Below the pieces are notes generated by a model that made no database searches, was not told the DNA's origin, and was given only the letters and a program-made list of their open reading frames with translations. Made by a program: the position numbers and the translations under genes. 64,000 nt of DNA from NCBI GenBank assembly GCA_007258455.2, contig VDFB02193867.1, positions 533,563,071 through 533,627,070 of the forward strand, read 5' to 3'. This document shows, in pieces, positions 11,660 to 21,982 of the stretch. This DNA is from Sequoia sempervirens (taxonomy: Eukaryota > Streptophyta > Pinopsida > Cupressales > Cupressaceae). Within the stretch, counting starts at the first letter, position 1. Every line of letters begins with the position of its first letter.

Positions 11660-12682
11660 CGTAGGTTTGGATTTAGATCATAACACCATAGGTTTTTGCT
11701 TGGCTATCTAAATCTACACTACAAACTATTAGTCAACTTAGCCAAAAACAATAATCAAACTCCTTATGAAGTTCTTAATCACATCAAGACAAGGAAACAT
11801 GATAAAAAGCATTACAAAGAAATCATAAACATGTAAACCTATCTAAAATGGATTAAACCTTCACTTCATAAGTGGATTTGTGCTTCTTTGATGTGGAAAG
11901 AAGCCCTTTCCCAACCCTTGATAATGCAAATGATGATGATGGACAAAATCAATGCTCAGTTTAAGAGAATGACCTTGCATAAAGATTGTTGGATGGAATG
12001 ATAGAGTTGTGGAGGATTTGATCAATAGAGGAGACCTCTATTTATTGCCAAAAGTGATAGAAGAATTCCAAACATGGAGGATGTGGGACTAAAGATCCAC
12101 CAATGAGAAGAAGCCACTTTTCAAGTTGTGAGTGGTTGAGGAGTGTGCAAGATTTGGGAAATGTGCCCAAGAGGTGGAAATTTCAAATTTGAAAATGAGA
12201 GTTAATGCTTAGTTTGACCTTTGCAAGGGGACATGTAAGAGACATTTAAGACCTATTCAATGCCTTGTTGGATGTACCTTCCACTTTCCTTTGAATTCAA
12301 ATTTGAGGGAAGATGCCATGTTGAGTGAAAATGCTGATGTACCCTTCCACTTTCCTTTGAATTCAAATTTGAGGGAAGATGCAATGTTGAGTGAAAATGC
12401 TGATTTAATAAATCAATGAATAAATTTATTTGTGCAAGTGGAAAAATCTAGAGGATGTGACATGCATTAGATTATATTTAATCAAGATTAATTAGCTAGG
12501 ATGATGATTAGGATGTTTTGACCAATTTGACTCAAATATTTGATTTATTTAAATCAAAAAAGGAGAAATATGAATTAGATTAAAGTCCTGATTTACCTAG
12601 TGAATGGATTTGTTGCGTTTGATTTATTTAATGAGTGGATGAACGTGAATTGGGTGAATGATGTTAATTTCACGTGTCTACA
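11660..12682 (-). repeat. 5' LTR of element A
   Basis: The minus strand starts with TGTAGACACGTG at 12682, like the LTRs of B (TGTAGACATGTC) and D (TGTAGACACACA). It contains U3 phrases seen in B and D: the CTAGCTAATTAATC region, GAATTCAAATTTGA, and a TATA-like AATAAATAGAGG at 12036-12046 (minus). The inner end near 11660 is approximate because I could not recognise the terminal CA or the primer site. The unit resembles the LTRs of B along its length but is too divergent to be their pair. Confidence 0.65.
12271..12403. repeat. Tandem duplication of about 66 bp in the LTR of element A
   Basis: Two near-identical units begin GATGTACC at 12271 and 12336, each ending GTGAAAATGCTGAT. They differ at only a few positions, which suggests a recent local duplication inside U3. 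Confidence 0.85.
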
Positions 12683-13743
12683 AGTTTTATTTGTATGTAT
12701 TTTTGGGATAGTTATAATATTTGTTTTATTACAGGAATAGTCAATAAAATGGTAAAACTAGGTCATGAGTTTTTTGGTCAAGTATGTGTCGTGAGAGGCC
12801 AACTATCATTTGTTAAGGTAAAATATGATGAAGAATCAAAGGAACTTTCATCTACTACCATTGTACCCTAGGTTTCTCTAATACATGCCATGCAAGGGCA
12901 AGTGTCATTGGCTGAAGTACAAGATTATGAGGAATCAAAGAAACCCTCATCTACTACCATTGGCTGAAGTACAAGATTGGGTTACTCCTAATCTTTGAGG
13001 AACAATCCATCAAATTTTCATTTGTATTTCCATTTACTATATATCTTAAGATATGATATGGTTTCTTTTCTTGATAGTCCACATGTAAATATCTTTTATT
13101 GATTTTAAGAAAAATCTTATTTTACTATATAAAATTCATTGTATGTGAAAAAATATTAAGTGGATTGTAGACTCTGATTTTGTGTGGAATTTTCTACTTA
13201 TCAATCATACTTAAATCTATAATTTATTAAAATATAAAAATGAACATTAAGTTTGAGAAGAAGAAAAATAAATAAAAGAATAAAATTACAATTACTTGTA
13301 TAACTAAAGGATTCTTGTTAAACAAGTGTCATTTTCTCAATAGAGATGTATGGTTGGAGAAAAATGTATGAAGAAGAAGTTGTTGTGAACATAAAAGTAT
13401 TGATGTTTTGGTATTGAATAAGCCATTAATTTTTCAACATAAATTAATTTAACTATTTATTTTCTTATTATTCAATTAAAATATCCATGTATTATATATG
13501 AAAAACTTCAAGTAGATGGTTGAATCAGATCTAATTTAGTTTTGTTTATAATAATGTATAATAAAATAAGCATTCATTACAATATAAAATATTGTGTAAA
13601 GCTTGAGAACCTATAACCATTTTTTTTTAAGAGGATAAAAGTAGAATTAACCAAGGGTTTCTTGTTGAGCATGTGTTATTTTCTCATATTGAAGAAAAAA
13701 GTGTAAAATAGAAGTTATTGTGTAATTAAGATTTTGGTTTTTT
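12683..13743 (+). other. Unexplained AT-rich stretch with a two-unit peptide-repeat fragment
   Basis: From 12735, just after an acceptor-like TTATTACAG, an open frame reads GQLSFVKVKYDEESKELSST and then, past one TAG, a second diverged unit GQVSLAEVQDYEESKKPSST, ending at about 12976. The two units are about 40 codons apart and in the same frame, so this is probably a coding relic with an internal repeat. I do not recognise the family. The remainder to 13743 is AT-rich with no ORF or repeat that I can identify. Confidence 0.35.
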
Positions 13744-13807
13744 CCTTCAATTTCTACCTTTTCCAAGTTCAATTCTACGTTATTGTGGAAAAGGTAGAAA
13801 TTGAAGG
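13744..13807. repeat. Perfect 22-bp inverted repeat with 20-bp loop
   Basis: The arms 13744-13765 and 13786-13807 are exact reverse complements (CCTTCAATTTCTACCTTTTC... and its partner), separated by 20 bases. The right arm is the first part of an RNase H coding relic, so the left arm looks like an inverted copy of coding sequence. This could be a fold-back made during LINE integration. Confidence 0.9.
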
Positions 13808-14000
13808 GGACTTGGCTATTGTGGTAAATGTGATAAGAGCTAAGAAAGTATTGAGATAGAAATTACAATCTTTACTAGATTCAACAATAAACATGATGGA
13901 TAATTTTAAAAATGTAACGATTAACCATATTTACAGAAAAGGAAATACAATGGTAGATGCATTGGAAAATATGGGAGCTGATGGAATGACAATTAAATAG
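13791..14000 (+). pseudogene. RNase H domain fragment, plant LINE type
   Basis: About 69 codons ending in TAG at 13998 match the C-terminal half of the RNase H domain found at the end of many plant L1 LINEs. VEIEGDLAIVVNVI carries the strand with the catalytic Asp, and HIYRKGNTMVDALENMG matches the usual HVYREGNxxADxLA motif. One internal TAG follows VLR. The 5' part of the domain is missing, so this is a 5'-truncated, dead copy. Confidence 0.75.
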
Positions 14001-14739
14001 ATAACTCCATGATGAGCAAGGCTTTATTTGGATAATGATTTGAATGACATCCGAGAGGAAGAGAAGAGAGATGTTTAGGATTCTAAGAGTGGTGAGACAA
14101 GTAAGAAGGCAGAGAAGGAAATAATGGATATCCCATTAACTGAATTCACCAAACTCCAACCTTAGACCACAAGATCAAGGAGTTTTCTCACTACAAACAC
14201 CACTTACAATGAGGTCCACAATGAAGAAATTGATTCACTCCCAAAATCGACAGTGGCAGATTCATCTTCAAATTTGGGCATTTAGTTACTATTTGTAATG
14301 TGGTCCAATAGAGGAAGAATACATGAGGCAAAAAGGAAAAAGATAATGACTCTTGATGATCTTTGGTGTTTTGTCATTTTTTTTTATCGTCATCTTCTTT
14401 TTTCAAACATAAACTTTGCTCAATCATAGTTGTGGCAAAGGTGGTAGCTTCCTTTTTATGAAAAGGTTATAGACTTTGTTTAGGATAGCTTTAAGGTTTC
14501 ATGTTTTGATTTTAATCTTCTCATGGAAGCCATGATTCTGATTGTTTTATCTTCTATCGAGGCTTCATGTCTTGTAAATCCTTATATTTTTAATTTTAAT
14601 ACAATCTCCTTGGCATCGGCCCCTTAATTATCAAAAATAAATAAAAATTGGTTTTTTCCTATTCAATAAATTACTAATTGAAAAATATTATTCAATCAAA
14701 ATCTTATTTTTTAAAATTAGAAATAAAATTAGGAGGGAG
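14001..14739 (+). other. 3' tail of the RNase H-type LINE and AT-rich spacer
   Basis: There is no ORF. The end of the block reads CTTGTAAATCC, then T-rich and A-rich sequence, then GGCATCGGCCCCTTAATTATC, resembling plant L1 3' ends, followed by short A-rich runs. A second LINE fragment starts just downstream. Confidence 0.4.
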
Positions 14740-16227
14740 GTGGATAAAGGCAACATCAAGGGTCTTCAGGTCTTTAGCAACATCCCCAATATCTTTAACC
14801 TTTTGTTCAATGATTTAAGGCTTTTTGTTGAGTCTTTGGATATAAAACATATCAATGGGTTTGAGGTCGATCATCTTCCCAATATTTATTTGGGGATGGA
14901 TCTTGTCTACAAAAGAAATCTTGAGCTAGAATGGACTAAAATGTTGTCCACAGTTCAAGATAAGTTGGCTTCATGGAAAGGGCAGTGGTTGTTCATGGCA
15001 AGGAGAATCACCTTGATCAATTCTTCTTTGGCTTCAGTCCCTAACCATTTGATGTCTACTTTTTGAATCCCCATTAACGTGATCAATACCTTGAAAAAAA
15101 TGTAACATTTATCTCTTTGGAGACGTAATGATGAAACCTTCAAATACAAATTATTTAAATAGAAAGACGTCAACAAACCCAAGAATCTAGGTGGTCTAGG
15201 TTCTCAAACAAGTGAATGCTCCCCTTGGGGCTAAGATTGTATGGATAATTTATGACGAGCATGGGAAATTATGGAGTAAATTTTTACAAGCTAAATACCT
15301 TTAGTGTGATTCAAAGGATTTGTTTTATGCTTCGCGTGTTTTACATAATGGTTCAAGTATATGGAAATTTTTAAGGGCTTGTTTTTTTCTCATTAGGTCT
15401 CACCTTTCTTGGTAGATTGGGAAGGGAGATAAAGTTAGGCTTTGGAGGGATAGTTGGGCATGTGAGACTGCCTTCAAGGATACTCAACTCTTATGACATC
15501 TAGCATGTCTTCTAGAACCTAGATTGGGAAAATTTTCCAAAGACTATATGAAGGATAATCATGACCTATGAAGGTGGAGTTTTTTTGAGGAAATTAGTCA
15601 TGCTTTGGTGGATTCCAACAAGGAGGTACAACATAAGATTGAGTGCTTTCCAATCTCGAGTAATGGGGATAGAGGGTTGTGGAGAGGTAATTTCAGTGGT
15701 GCTAAGATCTCTATCAAGTCTACTTACTACTTATTTCAGTATGAGCTAAATATGCATAAGGGGACTTCAAATATTATTTGGAAGAATGTTGACATACCAA
15801 AATCCAATTCTTTCGTATGGGTGGCTTGGAGACATAAGGCATTGACTTGGGATAGGACTTACTCTTTGGGGAGTGGGGGTCCCTCTGGATGTGATCTCTA
15901 CAAAGTTAATGGTGAGGACAATGATCATTTGTTTCTTCTTTGTAGTTTGGCTATTGATATTTGGTAGTTGGTATTGATTAAATGGGGGATTAACTAGATT
16001 ATGCCTCATAATATTCTAGCTCTTTTGGATTGTTGATTTTTTTATATTAGTAACCCTTGAATCCAATTTTTATGTTGTGGCATTCCTCCCATCATAATTT
16101 GGAATCTTTGGATGGAATTTAATAGAAGGCTATTTTAGTATAAGGAAAAAATTATTTGTAGATTCTGGGATCTTATTGATTCTTCCTTGGCTAAACATGG
16201 GATGGTGAAGTGTGAACCACAAATTTT
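14740..16227 (+). pseudogene. LINE fragment: RT C-terminal region plus zf-RVT domain
   Basis: The first part (14840-15066) matches the region after the RT catalytic core of plant L1 LINEs: IYLGMDLVYKRN, then LASWKGQWLFMARRITLINS, equivalent to LSGWKxxxLSxGGRLTLIKS. After frame changes, 15190-15290 reads KNLGGLG. The segment 15605-15967 is a zf-RVT domain with SFVWVAWRHKALTWDR, C, DHLFLLCSLAIDIW. A last part (16080-16225) reads IPPIIIWNLWMEFNRRLF. The upstream endonuclease and RT catalytic region are absent. This is a degraded L1-clade LINE 3' portion. Confidence 0.8.
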
Positions 16228-17840
16228 TGTATTGGCTTCTCTCTTAAACTTCTAGGGTTTTTCACCTAAAAGGAGAAAGGTATCCCAAAAAAAATTGGGG
16301 GTTCACTCAAAAATAATGATACTATGATTGAAATATGCCTAAATGTAATGTCCTAAATGCAATAAATTGATAAATGATGTTGATTATTAATGTAAAACCT
16401 AAGAAATGGAATTTTATTGAAAACACATTGTGATAAGCAGAAAGATAGATTGAATGCAATATAAAACAAAATAGAGATGCTAAACAGAAATTTCACACCT
16501 GGAATCTAATGAAGGACAAAATGAAGAGTATAAACGTCCCTGAAATTGTAGAAACTCTATTTTTTTGGCCAACTGGGACACTTACGCCAAGCTGGGTGAC
16601 TTTGTCCCAGATTAGGGAAACTACTCCAGAGCTTGTTTCAACCAAATGGGTATCCAAGTCTTTGAAACAATTTAAAAAATAGGTGTAGTGGGACTAAGTC
16701 ACCACTGTTGGTGACTTAGTCCACTTTGGATTTTTTGAAAATCTAAAAGTGGTGTCAAAAGCCCTTAGTCTGCTATTTCTGTTCATTTAGGTGTATGGTT
16801 CTGAAACTGCCAAATTCAAGCCTAAAAGTGACTTTTTGTGTAGATTTTGACCTAGTCAATAAGGGAAATGACTCCAACAAGTTTGAAACCTAGTCTTCAA
16901 TCATGTCTAATCCATCCAAGCACCTAAATTTGCAATCACACACAGGAAGAGAGAGAAAATGTTGATTGTTAGGAATTAGGGGTTTGCCTTGGTCAAAAAC
17001 TATTTAGGTAATTAAACCAAAATGATAAAATAAAATAATGAAACATGAAACATGAAACAATGTAATTAGAAACTTGCCATGATGATAGATCTTGAGTTTT
17101 TGCAACAATGGATGAAGAATCTTTCTATTGAATGCCTTAGAAGTGAACTTGAATGTTATATTGAATGCTTAATTCTTTCTTTCTTGACTTGACAATATGA
17201 ATAAATGATGAACAATGATTGAATGAGTGATTTAATTAATCATGAATGAATTATTAATTAGGGTTTAAAGGTCTCCTTTTATAGAGGAGAGTTAATTGAA
17301 TGGTTAGAATAAGGATCATGATCAAGGGCCAAGATAAAATTGGAAAACAATTTAATCATAGGTGGAGGTTAATTGAGAGAAGAAAGACATGGATAGATAA
17401 TGACTTGAGATGGAAGATAAGATTGACATAGACAAAGAGATGATAAATATTATTTAATTTAGGTGGCCAACATAGGAGAAATAACTAAAATATTAATTTT
17501 ATTTATTTCAAAAGAAAGGTGAGAACAAATTATATAATTAAATAATTAAAAATAATTATTTAATTGGGGAGGTAAAGAAGGTATGAATAATTAAATAAAT
17601 ATAACATTTATTTAATTATATAGAGAAATGGCTAATGAATAATTAAATAATTAAAATAATTATTTAATTGTAGAAGAGAAAAAAACTAACTTTTTGAACT
17701 AAAATAATATTAGACTTAAATGCTTAATAAAAGTCAAGAAAATGTGTGAAAGTCATTTACAATTCTTTACAACACCTTTACAATACATGCATTTTATTCA
17801 ATTTGCAAGTGTCCAAGACCTAATGTGGACGTGTAAAACA
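16228..17840 (-). repeat. 3' LTR of element X (inferred)
   Basis: On the minus strand this would start TGTTTTACACGTCC at 17840 and end ...TACA at 16228. A TATA box lies about 560 bp from the start, the same distance as in the LTR of element B. The 75-bp inner end is repeated at 21134-21208. There is no coding sequence. The block contains a short inverted pair, GACTAAGTCACC/GGTGACTTAGTC, near 16692-16719. Confidence 0.5.
17275..17283 (-). promoter_or_regulatory. TATA box in the LTR of element X
   Basis: The minus strand reads CTCTATAAAAGGAGACC. It resembles the TATA plus AGAGG context in the LTRs of B and D. Confidence 0.5.
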
Positions 17841-19457
17841 CCTCACAACACTAGATCAAGCCAATATTAAGTCCAATTCATCATCAATTATTCCCATACC
17901 ATGCAAGAAATACATTTTTTTTGTGAAACATTATGCCCCCACTTCAATGAAAGGATGAACTTGCTTCAAATTCACACTAAAGTATACATTCAAGAAGATT
18001 CCAATCGTACCAATGTGGATAACAAATAATGACAAAGATAAAGGCATTGATCAAGCCCCTAGGATCCAAGATCCTAATTCATACCAACATAAGTACAAAA
18101 GGGCATGCACAAGGTGAATAATTTGAGAAAAACAAGATACGAAATCATGAAATGAAAATATCTAAAGGAAAGAAAAATGAGGTGGATCAAAGGTGTGCTT
18201 ACTCTAGGGCTAGGGAACTTCAGTTCATCCATAGGGTGAGTTTTCCAAAGAAGCAGTTTAGTGAGAAAGTTATGTTAGTGTGTTAGCTTCCCCTTATACT
18301 AACCTTACCAAAGTTATCCTCTTGATAACCTTGATAAGGCACCACAATGAAAATGTTTTTTGTAAATGTTTTTGAATATCATGTAAATATTTTTTTGAAG
18401 GGAATTTTGCTTTGTTCATGTAAGGTATTCTTATTAAGGAGCATTGTGCTTAATGTGTCCAAGAGAGGACAAGTCAAGGTGTCATATCGTTGCCATGGGA
18501 TGCCTCACTCACATCATGTCATGAAATTTGATGGTACACTCTTGGATGACATCAAATCCAATGACACCACCAAAAATAGGACACATCACAAGAAAAAAAA
18601 AGAAGAGAAAAATCATGCCATGAATTTTTTTTTCCAAAAGATGCCTTCTATGTATGTCCCCACTTTAAAGTGGTTTCTTACACCATTAATATGAAAAATT
18701 GCTTTAAAGTAGCCAATGAAAGAAGACATGAGAGCCAGCATGGAAATCCCTATGCCAAGTCATATGTTTCTGAATTGAGCTACATCATGGATAAGTATGT
18801 CACATGCAAATAAACTTAAGACATGTCATTCACATCCCAAGCTTTCTCTTGTATATTCATGAAAGGTTAACGACTAGCCAAAAGAAGAAATGGCAAGTGA
18901 CATACAAGGATAAGGCTACTTAACCCCTTTCCTCCACTTGGTGCAACACAAAGGTGAGCTTGGAATGGATGATGATATGCTTCTCCTTGCGATGAATGTA
19001 AAACATGTAACTATGGCAAGGAGAAGCAATTAATGTTGTTTAGTTTGATGAGTAAAAAAAGTTTCTATTTGATACATATTTAATGAGATATCGATTAGTC
19101 TATGATGTACCAAGGTTACAGTTGTCTTGGAAGAATATTTGGCAATAGTATTGATGTTGAGTGAATGTTTGTTTGATGGTGTGACTTCTATGAAAGGATA
19201 ATCACCAAGACCATGATTTGGTTCTTGTGTTGTAGACTCTATAGGGGTATGGAGACCTTACTCTATAGCATCACATCCTTTCTCAGGTTTCTTCATAAGT
19301 CTTTCAAGTTCGAGGTTGTCCTTGATTGTATACACTTTGTCATAAATGTGAACAATGTCAGTGTAGCTTCGTTGGTGCAAAACATTGTTCTTAGGCTGGT
19401 AAAGGATGAGTTTGGGTGTGTTGTGAGCTTGTTTCTTGTGTGACGGTTGGTAAAGAA
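17841..19457 (-). other. Interior of element X without a recognisable gene
   Basis: This is AT-rich. Small plus-strand ORFs (18347-18694, 19213-19443) lack family features and look like chance. It is probably the 3' noncoding part of X between the ORF and the 3' LTR. Confidence 0.4.
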
Positions 19458-20607
19458 TTAGGGATTCTTTGGATGTCCCATAGGGTATCTATGAGGTTCA
19501 TTGATCAAGGGGGATCTAATGGAAACTTGCACATTCATAACCTCAGTGGCCTTGGTTTGATGTATCCCTAAGGAAGACATATCATTTTCTTCCACCATAT
19601 TAGTCTTCCTAGGAGGAGAATTTGTAGGAGAAAGACAACCCAAATTTTCTTGACTTTCAAGGATTGGTTCTTTCAAAATGACTACAAACATAGAAATTAG
19701 GGGAGTAAGCAATGCTTGAAGTGTCTTGTTCCATAAGATTCTCATGATTCTCATCAATTGGGTCTTGTACACCATAATATTGTCTTCACTAATAGGAGAG
19801 ATATTAGGAGAGGGGGAAATTTTATTTTTTTTCCATAATCTCAATGTCTTGTGTCATAATGTCTACCCTAGTAGGAAAGCTTTCAAGAGGTTCATCACAT
19901 TTGATGGTTAAATGTTGCAAGGAAGGATCATCACAAAGAGGGGAGACATCAATGGGAGGATAACTAGCACTTTCATGTGTGCCAGTGATTGGATCTTGTT
20001 CAAATAGACCCTTCCAATTGTTAGGAACATTAAGGAGAGAAATAATGTTCTAACTCTCAATGATTAGGTTTCTTGATACCAACATATCCTCCTCACAAAT
20101 GTGATTTTCATGATCATTCACAAAACCATTGTTACAAATAGGGGAGGTGTTGGGAGATGAATGGAGACTAGGTAAAGTGGTGGCAATGAATTCATCTTTT
20201 ATTGTTATATTAACCTCCCAAGGGGAATGAGGAGAAGAACAAACAAGACCTTCATGATGCTCAACGATTATAACCTCTTTTGCCAAGATACCTTTGTCAC
20301 TTAAAGGAGAGGTATCAAGAGAAGTAAAATTATGATCATCATGGTTATCTATGTTTGTATTCCCTCCTAACACATCATCCTCACTAATAGGAGAGATATG
20401 AGGGGGTGTAAGTTTAAGGAAAGCATTAACATTTTCGTTCTCTTGTGCTAAGAGACTATCATAACTCAGGAATCTATTGAATGAATGACTAGAATGCTTG
20501 TTAACTAACTTTTTTATTACAAACTTAGAAAGGATAGATACTAAAATTTTGAAATAACAATCTATGCAAACTAAAAATGCAATGTAAAAGATTGAAATGA
20601 AATACAA
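19458..20607 (-). pseudogene. Repetitive acidic ORF of element X
   Basis: Two minus-strand open segments (20607-20050 and 19844-19458) and the stretch between them read as one broken protein. A short motif recurs about every 30-60 residues: HISPISEDD, DTSPLSDKG, NTSPICNNG, DVSPLCDDP and NISPISEDN. The protein is otherwise rich in Asn, Asp, Glu, His and Ser and is probably disordered. There is no zinc knuckle, protease or RT. The similar phrases DVSTPS.D in the ORF of element A hint at a distant relationship, but this is only a resemblance. The function is unknown. Confidence 0.5.
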
Positions 20608-21133
20608 TTTTTAGATGATAATAGACTGATTCTACAATGCAAAAATGTGGCAATACAACTTTTGAAATTAAGCATTCTCCAAAATGAGATAATTTAAGTT
20701 AGATCTAATGAAATTCATGTTATAGAAACTTATCCAACTAATATAGATCGGTAAGGGCAGCAAACAAAAGTTTAAAAATAGGGTTTTTAGTGTTGTAAAT
20801 GATAGTTTCAAGGCTAAACAAGGACTAAGTCACCCAAGGTGTTTCATTAGTCCTAGTAGGGATATTTTTTAAGAATTTTTAATTTTTTTGGTTGATTTTT
20901 TATGTTTTCGAGTTCTATGAAGCAAACCTAACTTTAAAATGTAGAATTTCAAAAAAAATAAATGATTAAAAATGTTAAAAATGCAACCTATATGCACTTT
21001 CACTAATGCAAAATTTGAAACCCTAGAATTCAAATACAAAGTGCAATGTAAGTTAATTCTACTATGATGATGGAATCCAAATCAAACAAGAAGGTATTCA
21101 AAAGTAGGTTCACCAAAATAAACCAAAAAATTT

Positions 21134-21208
21134 TGTAGGGGCTTCTCTCTTACACTTCTAGGGTTTTTCACTTAAAAGGAGAAAGGTATACAACAAAAAT
21201 TTGGGTTC
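21134..21208 (-). repeat. Fragment of the 5' LTR of element X, cut by element D
   Basis: It matches 16228-16305 with about eight or nine differences over 75 bp and ends exactly where the D LTR begins. The last five bases, GGTTC (21204-21208), are the expected target duplication of D. Confidence 0.6.
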
Positions 21209-21971
21209 TGAAGCACTAAAAATCTGCAAACACTCAAACCTAAAATACACATTAAATAATGGGTTAGTCCAAGCCATGCACATCTACAAGTGCTCCTATG
21301 GAATAATACATCATGTTTTATAAACAAATCAATTAAAAACATGAAAGAAGCAAACATGATCTATACCTATTCCATATTGGATTATTGTCAATTGTGCAAA
21401 TGAACCTTTCCCAATCCTTGAGAGTTAAATGCTAAGTGGGGGACATGTAAGAGAGAAGTTATTGCCATGTTGGAAGGGACAAGTCAACTTGTCTTCATAT
21501 TCAAACTTGAGGAATATTCTCAAAAGATGCTTTGTTGAGAGAAAATGATGATTTTATAAATGAATTAAAATGCTTTATTGGTGCAAGTGGGAAAAGCTAG
21601 AGGATGTGATAGGTGGTTAGATTAGTTTAATTAGGATTAGTTTAACTTAGATGATGATTAGGGGTTTTGACCCATTTGACTTAAATATTTTGATTTATTT
21701 AAATCAAGAGGGAGAAATATGAATTTTGAGATTTAATTAAATAAAGTTTGGTTTATTTAATTAAAAGGATGATGCAAGATAAAGGTTGATTAATTTGAGG
21801 AGGATGAATCTAGGAGATGATTTATGAAAGATGAAATGTTAGGATTTGATTGATTTATTTAAATGAGGTAATGATGTAGTGAATTGAAGGATGAAATATT
21901 AGATTTGATTAAATGAAGGTTATTTAATTAAACTAGTGGATTGAAATGTATGCATATTTTGTGTGTCTACA
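21209..21971 (-). repeat. 3' LTR of element D
   Basis: The minus strand runs TGTAGACACACA ... GTGCTTCA. It pairs with 63490-64000. Compared with that copy it lacks about 276 bp (the equivalent of 63624-63899), including the TATA box, and has about 75 extra bases near 21295-21370. Confidence 0.85.
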
Positions 21972-21982
21972 TTTTTCCCCGT
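21972..21982 (-). other. Polypurine tract of element D
   Basis: The minus strand reads ACGGGGAAAAA directly before the 3' LTR. Element B has GAAGGGAAAAA at the same place (35835-35845). Confidence 0.75.

Larger units (their letters stand above)
4938..12682 (-). mobile_element. Element A: truncated non-autonomous LTR retrotransposon
   Basis: Read on the minus strand, this has a 5' LTR at the right end (starting TGTAGACACGTG at 12682), a leader, a long gag-like ORF without pol, and a 3' noncoding stretch that stops at about 4938 where element F begins. Its ORF, leader and 3' region match element B on the plus strand at 28-34 kb. No RT, RNase H or integrase is seen. The 3' LTR is not in the window and is presumably left of element F. 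It has a 778-bp inverted-repeat element inserted in its ORF. Confidence 0.75.
16228..21208 (-). mobile_element. Element X: non-autonomous LTR element, interrupted by element D
   Basis: The left repeat (16228 on) starts TGTATTGGCTTCTCTC, and a matching sequence starts at 21134 (TGTAGGGGCTTCTCTC). The two match for about 75 bp until the right copy is cut at 21208 by the LTR of D. I read these as the inner ends of two minus-strand LTRs, with a 3.3-kb interior carrying a repetitive ORF and no pol. The rest of the right LTR should lie beyond D, outside the window. The left LTR abuts a LINE fragment. The right boundary of the left LTR (17840) is inferred from a TG start and a TATA box. Confidence 0.5.

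Noticed and set aside
18347..18694. 115-codon plus-strand ORF
   Set aside because: It is low-complexity and Lys/His-rich with no similarity to known families, and opposite to the orientation of element X. Probably chance.
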